Assembly (NCBI GenBank): GCA_007844125.1
Contig: CM017565.1
Coordinates: 8,134,885 to 8,198,884, forward strand
DNA length: 64,000 bases
DNA from: Sinonovacula constricta
Taxonomy: Eukaryota; Mollusca; Bivalvia; Cardiida; Solecurtidae
Direction: 5' to 3'
The translations under genes and the position numbers were made by a program. The notes under the pieces are model-generated. The model searched no databases and had not been told where the DNA came from. It saw only the letters and a program-made list of their open reading frames with translations. Below are positions 47,936 through 61,352 of this stretch, piece after piece (positions within the stretch are counted from its first letter, which is position 1; each line of letters opens with the position of its first letter).

Positions 47936-49327
47936 TAAATGCCCCGTTCTTGTTCAAAGAACTTAAAGACCGTGATAAATATTGCCTCGTTCACCCCTCT
48001 TTGGTTGATAGTCAAGGCTGAACAATGGTTTTGTTCCGGACAGTCTACATATGGTAAATTCCTTCTTGAGGGTGTAAAGGAGCTTTCCAAGCCATTTCTG
48101 CCCTGTGGACCATTGACCGCTCCAAGTCCGTATTCTGTGCGAGCTGAATGAACGTCTGATTATGCAGGACGGAGTTTGTTGTCGGTGTAAATAAATTCTT
48201 GTTTTAAGTGCGCCATTTTGTTGTTTCAGCGGTGTATAAGCCATGAAGTCAAATTTATTGTTTCTATTTCATATTACGCATAAATAAGTAATACGATTCC
48301 ATTTAGTAACTTTTAAATACTCCATACATAAACGTTACAACAAAGTTCACCTTATCTACATTAAAGCCATCATATCACAGGAAGGCCCTGTAATTTGTAC
48401 CAAATAATTTGAAAAAGAGACTTCAGACTGACGAAAACATTGGCATGTTCTCACCGATGGCTCATGTGAACAGTTTTAAACAAACAAAAACACGATTGAG
48501 TTCAGAAATAATATTCGATTATATTCAAGGAAAATATTATTTGTATAAAAAAAATAAGTCGAAACAAGAAGTAAGTGATACTAAATATTGGCCACAGCGT
48601 GCAGGCCAAAGTAATTATAGCTTTAAAATACAATTGAATGGCTTGTACAACAAATTTTTTATCAAGGTTATTAACAAATCCACATTATACATTCAAAAGA
48701 ACGAAAATAAACAAATCGGATATAAAAATACCTATGTGTTTATGTTCCTAATACCTAAATTGCCGGGAACGTTTTGAAGGTGTCATTTGAAGGTACACGT
48801 ATTCTAACGGAAAATGTCGGCCGTATAGTTTTAATACAACTTTTGTTTGTCAAATGATGAAAATAGTTTTGAAGTTGTTCAGTGAATGTGTGCCAAATCG
48901 GTGCTTGTGTGTGTTTTATATTAACTCAATGAACCTTGTGAGCTTTAAAACTTGAGGCAAGATAGAACTTTGCGAACCTGCGTGATTACGTCAGATGCCT
49001 GACAGGGCGTGGGCCTCCACTTGCGGAGAACAGAAGTTTTCTGTGCTTTAAGCACATTTGGGAAGTTGTGGTAAGCCATTATTGTTTTGTGTGAAGTAAC
49101 CGCAAATTTCTTGATGGTGATATCATAAGTCGGTAGGATTATTAATGTCCGGATTCTCTCAGATAGTGAACATTCCTGTCTAGTTTCTAATTAAACTGTT
49201 GTAACTGATCGTAATCGAGTTTCCTATCCTGGGTTCACTACAATGATGTAATCCTTTGTTGGGTGCATCTTTTGTGATGTTCGCCATCTTAACATACTGT
49301 ATAAAAAGCTGATGTGGAGATCTGCAA

Positions 49328-49359
<32 letters not shown>

Positions 49360-52300
49360 CACTCCGGATCAATTGACTACCTTTGTTTCGATATTAGTTA
49401 CGTTGTTTATCAGGCTTTTATTTAAATAAACAGGTGATGACTTCGAACTTGCATTAGGGATAACTAGTCGGCATCAATTATTACTTATACAATATTACAC
49501 TAGTAAAATGTATGCCATTTGCTAAAGATATGCATATTGTATATTTTCGCATGGGCGTGCCTATCAGACAGTTAGTTTAGTCATACGGAGTGTAATATCA
49601 ACAGATGATGTTGCAATTTTGAAGACAAAGTACGTTAGTGCCTTAAGTATTCACTTATCACGTATTGATAAGACTTGGGCGAATAGTGCACATTTCGCTG
49701 GGAGCTATCTGATCAGGATCTGCTCTACTTGCTGCAGAGTCTTTATCACTATGACTGGTCACATTTCCATGTGGGTGTAAGGTGCAAAGTAAGAATGAGT
49801 AATTAACCAAATTTAGCGTGGTACGGACGTATACATATAATATGTGAGTCATCATATCTGTATAATTGCTGAACTTGCAAATTTACCTAAATTGAATTAG
49901 CAAACTGTAAAGAAAAGACTACATTTTAATCTGCACACACAAGCAGTGTTTGTGTTTGACTGTCTCAAATGTTAACCGGTAGACAATTTATTTTGTAAAT
50001 TGCACATACTAATTGTTGTTTGCTAGTTTCATGCCTTGACAATAGAACTTAGAAACTACGAGGCAATTAGTACAGATCCTGTTCCGACACCTCCAGTTGG
50101 CCTAGGTCTACACTGTTTGTCAATGTCTGATCAAACTGTGCTGTGCAAACTGGGCGTGTACTGGGCTGCTTACTCACAAAATGTCATTTGTAAATATCAA
50201 GGACGCCAACCAACGTGTGAAAATATCGACGTGGGATTAAAATAGCCGGATTGTTCAAGTTGGCTAAATGCTAAAATACGCTTCATTCATGGGGGTCCAT
50301 TCACAAATCTGCCAGGTCCAATTGACGAATGAATGGTATACGTTTTCCAGTTGCAAGTATTTTTAGGGCATGCGCCATTAAAGATGGTAGATTATCTGCT
50401 TTTTAGTCATGCTTCATCAATGAATGGATGTCCATTCATTAAACGAGTAAGTGTAACATTTTAATCTGGAAAGTACCTGTAAGTGTAATAGAAAGCCTTC
50501 GTTTATTGTAGTTCATCAATAGTCGGGAGACTTAATGTAATTTTATAACCGCACCACAACATATGTGAGCCAGACAGGGGGTGTAGGTTATACAGTGGCT
50601 TATTGATGAAACACGTGTTAAAGTTTGTGTAATACGCGGGCATTTAAAATATTTTCAAATTATCTTTATAATGAATTTGGTATTAAACATCCCATTAAAA
50701 GTAGTTAATTTTCTTTTTAAAGTTTCTCAAAGAGTTAATAGCTAAACCAACTGCGAAACGAAATCTTATGAACATGTCGGTTTCCCCTGTTTTCACTTAA
50801 GGTTATTAAGTTTAAGTTCAATTTCTTGCTATGAATAAAAGAATGAAGTGCAATGTGTCTAGTTACAACAGCTGAATAATGAAATATGAAACAAATAACA
50901 TCCTTATTGTGATAAATATCTCAAGAACGTGATGGAGTTCATTCATTTGGATACAGTTAACAAAGAAAGTCAACCAGTCCAACCGGCGTATTTCACAAGC
51001 GGTCTTTGAAATCAAATTAAACTGAGTTACGTGCATTTTCTGTTTCAAAGAAAATTAACAGTAACTTAACTGACTGAAAATAATGTACATTTCGACTTCC
51101 GGGGATATTGTGGTGGAGGAAGACCTCAAACAGATCGGTAGAACCACCGGGGCACCCCAAGTCAGCTGGAACCCCTCCCTGCATGCCGATGATGAATTAC
51201 TGCTCCCCACAAGTGCATTCGATAGCTTGTATATGTTTCAAACCCACACTTACTTCAAATACATATGTTTAAAATATTTTGTTTTATCTACATTTTCAGT
51301 ATTTTAATTTTTCATAAATGTATCGGAGCATCATTGAAAGTCTCCAGAGAGTTGGTTTAACTAGAAATATATTTTAAAACTCATTTGTCACATGTCGTTT
51401 TACATGCGAGTTACTTTGTATTTAAGCGATTTACATATGGATACAGCGAACGTATTTCCAGTTCTGCACATACTTCGCCACTATGCCTACAATACATGTC
51501 AGTAGTAGCCGTGATAGTCCAGAAACTCAAAACAATTATTGTATTAGCCTTCGCAGTAGACCTTAACACAGATTTGGTTCCGCCGTTCTAAGTCTTTCCG
51601 TTTTGTTACCGAAAACGGATGTCCATTGAACCGTGATATTAACTTATCTTGCGAATAACCATCCGACTTCCGGCGCTTGGCAGTGCTAAGTAGACCCCAC
51701 ATGGGGTATGACATACTAGGTCAGATGGGATACCACAGTAATCTGGCGTTGATAGGCCAAGAAACTGTATATGGCGGGGCTTCGGTGGACGAACGATTTA
51801 CTTGTTGCTGTCTACTCGTCTCTCAGCGCGAAGGTTCGAGTTCCGGTCGGTTCGAAGCACTTCCTGTTTAATGATCTCGTTAGCTGACCTCCTATCTGGT
51901 GGACCTAGACCCTGATCCACTAAAATAGCTCGAGGTCGCTAAAATGGCCATAATTCTGTCGCTGCATTTTACTTCTATAAAAAGGCTGTGTATGTTTAGG
52001 GGTAAAGTAAATGCTAAAACAAATTGAACATGCTAAAACAAGAGATTGCATTTTGTTCGTCAATTAACATCCACATTGTCGTTTTCTTCGAAAACCAATG
52101 ATTCATTTATGGTTCAAGTGTCGTCCGTAAAAACAAGTGCGAGTTGTTTAACGTGTAAATGTCCGCACCGCTAATCAAACATAGCAAATGTTTAGAACAT
52201 GTAGAATATTCCATCCTGTGTGGAAATTATTATTGCACTGACAAAATGACACTGGATATCATCTGCTGCAATAAACCTACCAGATCCATGTTGATTCTGC

Positions 52301-53492
52301 GGTATCTACCTATTTCTGCTCAATTTTTAATGCATCAAATCAACAGACCTGAAAAGATTGAGACGATTATCTGCCAAAAATCTCGGCATCTTATTTATTT
52401 TGAACACCAACCTCAGCTTCTTAAACGGTATTTAGATTTCCTAACTTGTATCAGAGGGAAGCCAAACATAAGATACCGATTTAGATTAAGGGGTCAAAGA
52501 TAGATAGCATGTTAACTACAGACGCGAAACAGAGCGCAGTTGGAGAAGACAAAGATCGCTTCAGGCAAAGGAAAGACACTTACTGCCCATTGGAATTTCT
52601 TTTCTCACTAGTTTAAATCGTTTTATAACGGATTGAAGGAAAGCTGAACGCCCATTAAAACTAGTGAACAATTTTATCATATTGTTGTTTTGGTGTAGCA
52701 TGTAATTGAACAATGTCCAAAACATTATTACACAAAAAGTAATTAAATGATGTAACGGTCTCTCTGTAAATTAAATGCTATTGAGTGACTTCACATTTGG
52801 CCTAGGATTGACGTTTTTGCTCATGACCGTAGGGCGAAGCTCAGTACTATATCCAAAGCCAAATAACATGGTCAATATTAAGTCTGCTAATTACTATCAC
52901 TTTTATTATTTAACAGCGAAAATATCATTTAATCTTTTATATATACGATATAATATTTAGTACAACTTCAAACAAAAACTGATAATACCAGAAAAAATCA
53001 AGAAGGGCGCGCTTGCAACGTCATAGTGTTGTTATGTCAGCCATTTAAATTGCACTATTTCTGTATTGACCATTTCATTTCTTATTGGCCCAGTTTTATC
53101 AGCTAACCAAAACGCAACATTTCCATATTTGGCCTTTAATTTTATATTGACCCAGTCACACCTGTCCACTAAAATCATTTAATCTCTGTACTATGAAATG
53201 TTTAACTGAATGATAATACTGCTTATTAAAGCAATACATTATGTTAGTTACAAACATCGTAAGCGTCGAATGTGCAGTTGTATGTATGTGTAACTAACAT
53301 CGTCTCTAAATTCTTTAAAAGTTCTGAAATCTTAAAGTCGCAAATGAAATCATGAAACATAATACAAATGTACTTTAACGTTGTCAAATGAGAGCTCGGC
53401 TACTTTAAAACCCATTGACCCTCATGTCTGGTAGACTGGTTGTTGCCTCCTAATTTCAATTCGAACCATGTGGAGTCTGTGGAGTCCTGGCT
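47936..53492. other. Long non-coding stretch with minor features
   Basis: It contains a (TA)n tract at 49336-49359 and a near-perfect 22-bp palindrome at 50419-50440. There is also an isolated B-box-like GGTTCGAGTTCC near 51833 that may be a SINE scrap. ORFs of 122 codons (48409-48777) and 114 codons (52159-52503) on the plus strand have no recognised domain. The sequence is otherwise AT-rich. Confidence 0.4.
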
Positions 53493-53512
53493 GGGTGGGG
53501 TGGGGTGGGGGG
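53493..53512 (+). other. G-quadruplex motif
   Basis: The 20 bases are four G runs of 3, 4, 4 and 6, separated by single T residues. Single-nucleotide loops give the most stable class of intramolecular quadruplex. No gene is recognised nearby, so its role is unknown. Confidence 0.85.
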
Positions 53513-56500
53513 AGACACACGGACTGTGTTGGATTTGCGGTTGTTATGTAAATAAGTCGTAATCATCCGGTATTGTCTTTATGCATGAAATGTGTTTATA
53601 TGTAAAATAAAACAATACCCAGTTAGCCACTCCATATCAATACGAGATAAGTACCGAATGCGACTAACCCTTTGTACTATATTGTACTTCTCGTAGAAGC
53701 ATCGCCTTCATGTAATGGCCGGAAAAGTTTAATATAAGTTAGTTACCCGTACACACTGATTGCTCAGTGGCACAATCTGTATGATATAATGAAATGAAAA
53801 AAATAATCTTATAGTCTCTTGCTGAAAGTGACTTGTTCGCTCATGATATAAAGTTCGCATGTATATTACTAAAAACCGGAAGTACGTCATTGACCGTTCT
53901 TTGGTCCATGAACAGTGGGGACTCTGTAACGCCTAGTGTTAATAAGTACAATTCCTGTTCAATTGTGCGACTAAAATAGTCTTAACGAACAAAGTCAATC
54001 TTTCCTAGCCCTGCAGTTAATTGACAACAAGATTTCAATAAGAGGGGACTAAATATTAAAACATATGACCGCAAATACTGTTACCTTACATTGTTTACTT
54101 ATTCAATGTCTGGACCAGAACTGTCCCGTCTCCTTTTTATTACCTTAGCTGCCACATTCCGCATTCTGCATGTACAATCCCATCATTGTTGGTTTTATTT
54201 TCTCTTTAAGTCGAATCAGATTCTATATACATTATACTGAGCGAATCGAAGTACCTTTACAATATGTTAATATTTTAGAATGGCTACGTTCATAATACCG
54301 GTTATAAAATGAAAGCAATGAAACTACTATTTTCAAATACGACCCAAGTAGACAATTTGTTATAAATGCAGTTGCTGTAAATCATTTCATAAGACACTTT
54401 TGTCAAGAATGTGATAAAGTTTGTTTAAAAACGAAAAAGCCTATAAAAATAATGTTTTCCGGATGACAGAACAGAAAACATATAAAAACATAAATGCTTT
54501 AGTACGGAAGTAAATGTAAATTTGATGAGACGTCTAAGTGTGCGAATGACTCTTATAAAGTCTCTCTAACATAGAAGTTATGACATTAAACCTTATCAAC
54601 ATACCTGTCGGTGCAAACCAATAACGGAGACCATCCATAAAATAATCGACAACAACTTACTGTTGCAAGCAGAGTCAACAAAAAGTAAAAAGATTTTCTC
54701 TAAGATAGATCAGGTGAACAGTTTGAACCAGACGAATTATAAAGAGAGAGTTCAGAAATGAATATGAAATATATAAAATAAAACGAAAATCATGTGAAAT
54801 AAAATAGGTGTTGCCTAAAGAAGAAATTATCTAAATTAAGTGTTTGGACAATGATTCTGATGTGACGAAGCAAGCATGAGACGTTAAAATGTAATGTATT
54901 TAGGTGCATTTCGTTCATGGTGTTCATTGTCGGGAGACTGTAATTTTATTATATTCACTTCACATTGGCATATAGGTGTCTTACGTTATGACTTGATATG
55001 GTGATTATTAAGCGCATTTCGCTGAGGGCGGATTACGTATAAAACTCCGTGCACCATTGGCGAGAACTAGTTTGTGTTGTCCAGCGAGGAGCTCACACCA
55101 TAAAACGGAAAAACGAAAACTACTTACTCAGATATTTTATAATGAACTTTGGTAATAAACTTTGTTTAGGTTATGGACAAAATAAGAGAAACTCAAACGT
55201 ACAACTTAGATTCAGAAATATTTGCAATCCTTGATCAGACCTAAAGCCTCTCTGAATTTCCATTATATCTATATACTACCGCGTCGCAGTAGTGCTAGAT
55301 AATATAAAGTGTTTTTGGTTCATCCCAGTAAATTATTCTGGGCCAGGTAAACCGATTGATTGTGACCCAGTCTGTAGAAATAGGAAATCACAACTATTCT
55401 GTGAGACTTTTTTCAGAGAAAAGAACCAAGTATTCCTCTTTCAACAGTATAGCTTGCAACAATAAAGCGTAGATCCCAATTATAAATGATTACAGGTCTT
55501 AATAGGAATTCGCAGCTGTTTGGCGAGGTTCTGCTAAACAAACAACATCGAGTATCCCGATGATTACAATGCAGCTTGCAATTACAGATGCAGCAGACAA
55601 GAAGGAAAAGTAGCAGTGAAGAACCCGTAATAGATTAGTTACCCTAAGATATTTAAATAATAAAGTGATGGTGTAAAAGTGTTAAGGTCCCAGGATAGTC
55701 ATTTTCTTGTGCTTTGTGCTTAACTTAACAGTAAACGTTCAAAATAAACGTAAGGACTATAAAAAGGTAGCATGTAAACTCCTACACATATCAATTGCCA
55801 ATTCTTTATTGTCATGATGCAGAACTTCACTAATTGGATCTTAATGTCAATTATTTATGGTTAAACATTTCCTCGTATCTACCATGTTTCTTTTGAATTC
55901 GTCTGTACTCGTACTTTTTCACAACTCAATAAAACCTTTGGGATTGTGGGCGTATCGTGCAATGAAAGCTCGACTAATATTATTAGCAACATAAGTGTTG
56001 TGTTTTCTAGATTTGAACATACTGCACTAATTATCAAACACTTCTGTATGAACACTTTGACAGAAATAGAAGTAATATTTCCTTGGTATTTAAGTTTTAT
56101 GGATTTAATCCTTATGGTTCTACTTTTGCATAAACAATATTGCTTTTGGGAACACATTGCGAAAAGAAAATAAGGTCATGTAAGTATATGTTTTATGGCT
56201 TGCTGTACAGGTTTCCCTCGCAATTGCGGATTTGGTGTCCTTCGTACCACATCAAAGTCGTACCACGTATACTACGAACTTGGAGACTTCGTACGGCATT
56301 AGTTTAGTAGCCCTTGCTCTAACCCTAATATGTGTTGCGTTAGGAAGTAAAAATTGCCTTTAACACGTTTTGTAAAAAAAAAAAAATATTCAAAAGAAGC
56401 AAATCAGGTAGTGCTAACTGAAACTATACTAAATACGCTCATCTTTTCTGATATATTGTTTGCAGCGGCTTTGATGCTTAGCATCAACGTTTCTCATCAG

Positions 56501-56696
56501 TGTTCAGGGTTGAAGACGGATTGAGTGGTATATAGGGTATATAGAACACAAAAAAAAGAATATATGACAAAGTCCTATGAGTATTGCAACATATACCAAA
56601 CTCCGAAAAGGCACAGAACAACGGCATTTCACATGCAAGCCAAGCGAAAAGTAAGAACAAATTTGTGATGAGTCATTTAAGGAAAAGAGCAAACCC
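53513..56696. other. AT-rich sequence, nothing recognised
   Basis: No supported gene. The overlapping ORFs at 55879-56173 have no recognisable motif. Confidence 0.4.
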
Positions 56697-56789
56697 GACA
56701 GTTACCGCCTTGGAACGGTCAGTCGGCAATATGGACCGACTGGGGTGCTTAAACCGGTTTTACAGAGCTCTAACCTCGCACTGCCTGAC
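56697..56789 (+). repeat. Dispersed repeat, copy 2 (paired with 671-768)
   Basis: Shares ACCGCCTTGGAACGGTC, CGGCAA, GACCGACTGG, GCTTAAACC and CTCTAACCTCGCACT with the copy at the left end of the window, in the same orientation. A TGACGTCA octamer follows at 56884-56891, and one also follows copy 1 at a different distance. Sequence just before it (56572-56650) resembles 7957-8030 and 58535-58615. Confidence 0.7.
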
Positions 56790-57007
56790 GAGTTTCTCAA
56801 ATGCAAGCTACGAAAAGAAAAACGATCTTTTGAAAACAAAATGTCCATGCGCTGATATTTTCTATACGTTATGACGAAAGTAGTGACGTCATCGAAAAAT
56901 AATTTCCACATAGTGTTCAAAAAAGGAATATAGTAGTATTTCGATTTGAAAAACAACACAAAAATAGTTGACCAAAAATAAAATTAAGTTTCTGAATCAC
57001 GAACAAA

Positions 57008-57182
57008 CATGACCAGAGACGAATAAATGGTTGTAGCATCCTGTTCATGTGAAGATGGAATTAAAGAACCAAAGTTCAATGTCCATCAAAGGAAATACAC
57101 GTAACAATCCTTATAGGATGAATTAAATGACAACATAGATTACATGCACGGGGAGATTTTTTACGACCGCCATATTAGTGAA
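57008..57182 (+). repeat. Dispersed repeat, copy 2 (paired with 7744-7916)
   Basis: Near end-to-end match to 7744-7916 with scattered substitutions and small indels. Because 56877-56912 also matches 7620-7655, the shared element probably covers several hundred bases and both copies have lost internal parts. Confidence 0.88.
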
Positions 57183-57571
57183 CAAGTCCGTCTGAGATAA
57201 AACGGTATCATGACTTGGTAGAGTAGGCCGAGTACTAAAATGAGTCTGTCTCCACCCGTGCACCGCGTTGTAATAGGACACGGGTACATGGGTCGGTATC
57301 GACGAGTACGTCTTATAACTTGTACATATGATAAATTAAATAGGAATTAATGGTGGACCAAAGCACCAGTCATTAATATTTGTTAGTAACCTGTCCTTAA
57401 TTTTGCAGGCTTACATCTGTTTGGACGGAGTCGGACCTTGTACATGACAGTTTCATTTTGTCCTACAGATTTACTGTGAACTTAAGATACATTTCAATAA
57501 AAGTCGAAACTTTTAGCCAAAGGTGAAATGATGTTCTTTGAACTATTACCTGAAGTCAGAAGCCGGAGACA

Positions 57572-57649
57572 ACAAGTAAACATATCATTTCCGACACCAA
57601 GGGTCAATAAACAAGTAAACATATCATTTCCGACACCAAGGGTCAATAG
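57572..57649 (+). repeat. 39-bp perfect tandem duplication, two copies
   Basis: The 39-bp unit beginning ACAAGTAAACATATCATTTC and ending AAGGGTCAATA(A/G) occurs at 57572 and again at 57611 with at most one end difference. The near-identity suggests a recent event. Confidence 0.92.
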
Positions 57650-59577
57650 TTCTGGATGGTTTTGAAAAAAAAGAGTTGTTTTATTATACGACCAAACATG
57701 GTTTTCTTTGTAAGAAGTGCAACATTAAGCATATAAACAAACTTTTAAACACAGCGCATTTAAGCATTTGGCATATATCACGTTACTCGTTAATCTGTCA
57801 GAAATGTTGGGTAACCGTTTATATAAGGTATGTGCTTATTAAAAACCTTGAGCATTGAATTCTTCTATTTCAATTTGTAAGTGTTGCCGTTGATATCTGA
57901 CACAATTCTTATTACAATTTCAAAGGAACAACCTTTTACGTTATGATGTACATATTGTCTTAGACACAACCCCCAACCGAATTACATTTGATGCACTCAT
58001 TTGATTAGAAAATGATCCATTTGTTTCATTAATAACAATGCAATTATTCTAAGGCGTTGTTACTTACCATTAGGTATATGTTTTAATGTTGTTGTTCCCT
58101 CGATACACACTAGTAAAGTTACCTGAAACATATGATAAACGGATGTCAAAAACGCTTCTTATTACATACAGAACAAAGACATTCAACATGCATATTAAAT
58201 ACCTCTGCATTTTGTTGTAGAATAATTGTAAATACTGCAATCTGTCAAGAAACATTAAAAATCTTTTATTTATTTATTGACTTTAGACTACATCTGTTAG
58301 CAGAATGTGTCTTTATAATCAGTCTTAAAATATCCCTTCACAATAATATGACATGCATACTTTGCATAAAATTGTTTTAGTTCACAAAACTAGTGGGACA
58401 AGGGCTTCAATACTTAGACCAGAAAAATCTCATTGTAACCACAGTCCACTGTATTTGCCAAAACCATATGTGAATAGGAGTTTGAAAGGTCTTTAGAACA
58501 TAACATAGATATATGATCAATAAGAAAGTCTGACAAGGTCCTGTGAGTATTGTAACATATATTAAGATCTGAAAAAGCACAAGACAAAGGTGTTCATATG
58601 CCTGTTAAAGTTACACGAAAACTCTGACGGGGAATTATATAAAATAGAGAACCACGCTAGTTCCGTCCATCTTTACTAATAGGTTTATGAGTCGAGCAAA
58701 CATACTTTTTAAAAAATAACAAATACATTTTTACAACAGGATTTATTTTTCCAAAGTTTGTGTTACATGTATGACCCAATGTCATGAAATGAGAAAAAAT
58801 TGATGGCTTTGGAAGTGTCGATTTTCTTATGTATAAGATCATTTCTATAGGAAAATAAGCAAACAATCATTTATCAAAGGGCTGATTTTTTTTTCAATTG
58901 AACCGAATAGTTATTCAACAAAAGAACTCATACAGTGAATTATATTGTGGTACATATTAGAACAAATAAATATTTATATACAACTTACATTAAGCTAAAA
59001 TGTGCTGAGTTTGACAAAGGACTTAACAGAAATAAAAAAAACCACATCTTCGCTGAATAGGTCCTAATGCGTACTCTTTATTCGCATTATAACTTGTCAC
59101 ATTGTGTTGGAATAAACAATAGTCCATTGATCCTGACAATTTTGAACATTCTGTCGATGCATTCGGTCTGATGACAGATCATTCTTTATTGAAATGACAA
59201 GTTTTTTCTTTTAAATCACAGTTGTTGACTATAAAAACAGATCAAGACTGTGTCAATCACTTTCGCTTTTTGATACAGAATATGTTCGAGAGGCGCAGGC
59301 CACTGTACTGGCATGTGGTCTCCTTGGGTGCTGACTAGCAAGACCATGTATAATAATCCCTTATTGTGGTCAATTTGATATATTGGCATCTCTTTAAACA
59401 AATCGGTATGGAATGAAGCCTACTGAGACAGGTGATGACTGCATGTATTGTATTGAAATTTCCCAACACATCTTGGAACAGGTTTGGGGTAAACCGAAGC
59501 CCACCACGAGAGAACGTGACTATTGTAGTTGACAGCAAACCCCTTTGATATTTGATTGGGCGTAACTGACGAGGAAC
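57650..59577. other. AT-rich sequence with a small dispersed-repeat block
   Basis: 58535-58640 resembles 56572-56650 and 7957-8030. No gene is supported. Confidence 0.4.
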
Positions 59578-59787
59578 ATGACCTATCCCCCGGTACAGGA
59601 CTTTGTGCCGCCCGACTGGACACTTGACGGATCGTCTCCTTTGTCCTGTATGGGTTGCTGTAACGAAATGACTGTCACCTACATGCCACCGACTGGGATA
59701 CAGCGAACTCTGCTTTATAGCAGAGTTTGGACTGAAATATTAACAAGCAGGAGGGTAATTGTGTTTTCCGATATTCCGTTTTCATAA
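59578..59787 (+). CDS. Possible first coding exon or small ORF, unrecognised
   Basis: A 69-codon ORF starts at an ATG with A at -3 (GGAACATGA). Unlike most ORFs here, its translation is not AT-driven: it begins MTYPPVQDFVPPDWTL, continues with a CMGCC cysteine cluster, and is rich in Pro and Thr. A GTAATT that could act as a weak donor follows AGGAGG near 59755. No hydrophobic leader is present, so a cytoplasmic N-terminus is possible. A pyrimidine-AG at about 59850 is followed by another 40-codon open stretch (starting TACCTGG). I cannot assign a family and this may be chance. Confidence 0.2.
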   Translation: MTYPPVQDFVPPDWTLDGSSPLSCMGCCNEMTVTYMPPTGIQRTLLYSRVWTEILTSRRVIVFSDIPFS

Positions 59788-61240
59788 AACGTGTACTGAG
59801 CGAGAAGGAATGAAACATGTATATAATTATATTATATGTTCATTTTAACACAGTACCTGGACTCAAATGGATGGTATTTGGCCTATCAGGGGTCAAAGGT
59901 TCAAAAAGCTGAGATTAGTCTGACACCATTTTCAAGGATCCGATTGGCGATATTTCAAACGAAATCGGATGCTTAAGGATCATCTTAGACAAGAGATCAA
60001 AAGTTTTATAACCCAGTGCTCAGATTGGCTGACACTTAATTAGTGCATTAATTATCAAAAGGTAGACATCATTTTGTTATGTTTATGTTCGGTTGTGGTA
60101 AAACGTCTAGCCAAAACTCCGTTAGATATTCGTATATCGTATTGTATGATTAACTATGTGCAATAAAACAATTAATAAACTATGCCATGAGCTAATTCCT
60201 TGTTGCTTATTGAATTTGTCAATGAACGACTTGGCTCGTGGCAGGATATATGCGAAAAAACCTGTGCAAGAGTGTGAATGAATTTATCATTAACCCCTAG
60301 GCGACAATTCGTTTCTAGAAAATAACGGTTTAAGTGCTCCATTTGCCACAAAGTGGGAATGATGAGAGCAACATTTTTCCGGGAACAAAAATCCGTAATG
60401 TTTGGAATGTCCTTGATGTTTATTTGTGACATTTAAGCACACAAAACATCACAACTAAAGCAATCAACTTGCATAACAATTACATTTTTGGAACTGTTCT
60501 AAATACGCGTTGAACGGGACTTACAGATTCTTGGAAAGGCAGACCATTGATTGTCGCTGTATGCAACATATCATCAGCTAGGCGCACTACCAGTCAGTGT
60601 GGGGATCTATTTTAAACGTCAAGACAACTAAAGAGCCACATTCCAAATGCTTGTTTACATAAACTGGAGAGAAAAAAGCGATGCTGATAAGCCTACATCT
60701 AACAATAAAATGAAAAATGCCTGCAGAGAAGCATTCGCTGTATAATAGCTTGCGTTACAAACAAACGAAATTGAAAGAAAATAAAACACTATGTCACTTA
60801 CCTAAAATAAACGATTAAAGGCAAAGTGGGTAAGCAAGTTAACAATTGTTTAAAGCTTACAATACGTAAGATGACGATATATTGACATTTATGTCAATAT
60901 GTATAAGAAATGTAGTCAGTAACAAAGCTGTTGTACTAATGCATTGACTTTCGGTCTTTGGTCGCGACACTGAAAGCATGGCCTGCGGTTTATCAGGTTG
61001 TATGACTTAAATAATTAGTACAATGTTTATTGATATTAAAACTAAACTCCCGTAGAGAAATGTTTTAAGGCGCCCGTGGCCTAGTGAATCGAGTCTAAAA
61101 GTAGATGGATGTCACAAAATGACAGCGTCACTGCTACTTTATTAGGACATCAACCAACTCTCTCTGACATGCTCTCATCTGAAATAAAATACGACATCGA
61201 GCAACACAGAAACATGAAAAAGCACGTTAATTGGTTGTCG
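59788..61240. other. Non-coding sequence with a perfect palindrome and SINE-head scrap
   Basis: A perfect 10-bp inverted repeat with a 2-nt loop lies at 60879-60900 (ATATTGACAT, TT, ATGTCAATAT). A tRNA-like head fragment, CCCGTGGCCTAGTG, lies at about 61074-61087, without a B box. No gene is supported. Confidence 0.45.
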
Positions 61241-61352
61241 GTATTATTATTATTAGTAGTAGTAGTAGTAATAGTAGTAGTAGTATTAGTAGTAGCGTTA
61301 TTAGTAGTAGTATGCTGCTGCTGCTGCTGATTATGATGATAATAATTGACGA
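61241..61352 (+). repeat. Compound trinucleotide repeat (TTA/GTA/CTG/ATA)
   Basis: Runs of TTA, then AGT/GTA, then GCTGCTGCTGCTGCT, then GAT/AAT triplets. It produces the Val-rich and Ser-rich tails of the overlapping ORFs at 61109-61464, which are not genes. Confidence 0.95.

Noticed and set aside
48409..48777. 122-codon plus ORF
   Set aside because: Lys/Asn/Tyr-rich translation typical of AT-rich random sequence, starting from TTG.
51083..51230. Possible exon (GDIVVEEDLKQIG-like start)
   Set aside because: Soluble-looking composition, but no splice pair and no recognised family. It may be part of an interspersed repeat.
52159..52503. 114-codon plus ORF
   Set aside because: No family recognised and no clear splice signals or codon bias.
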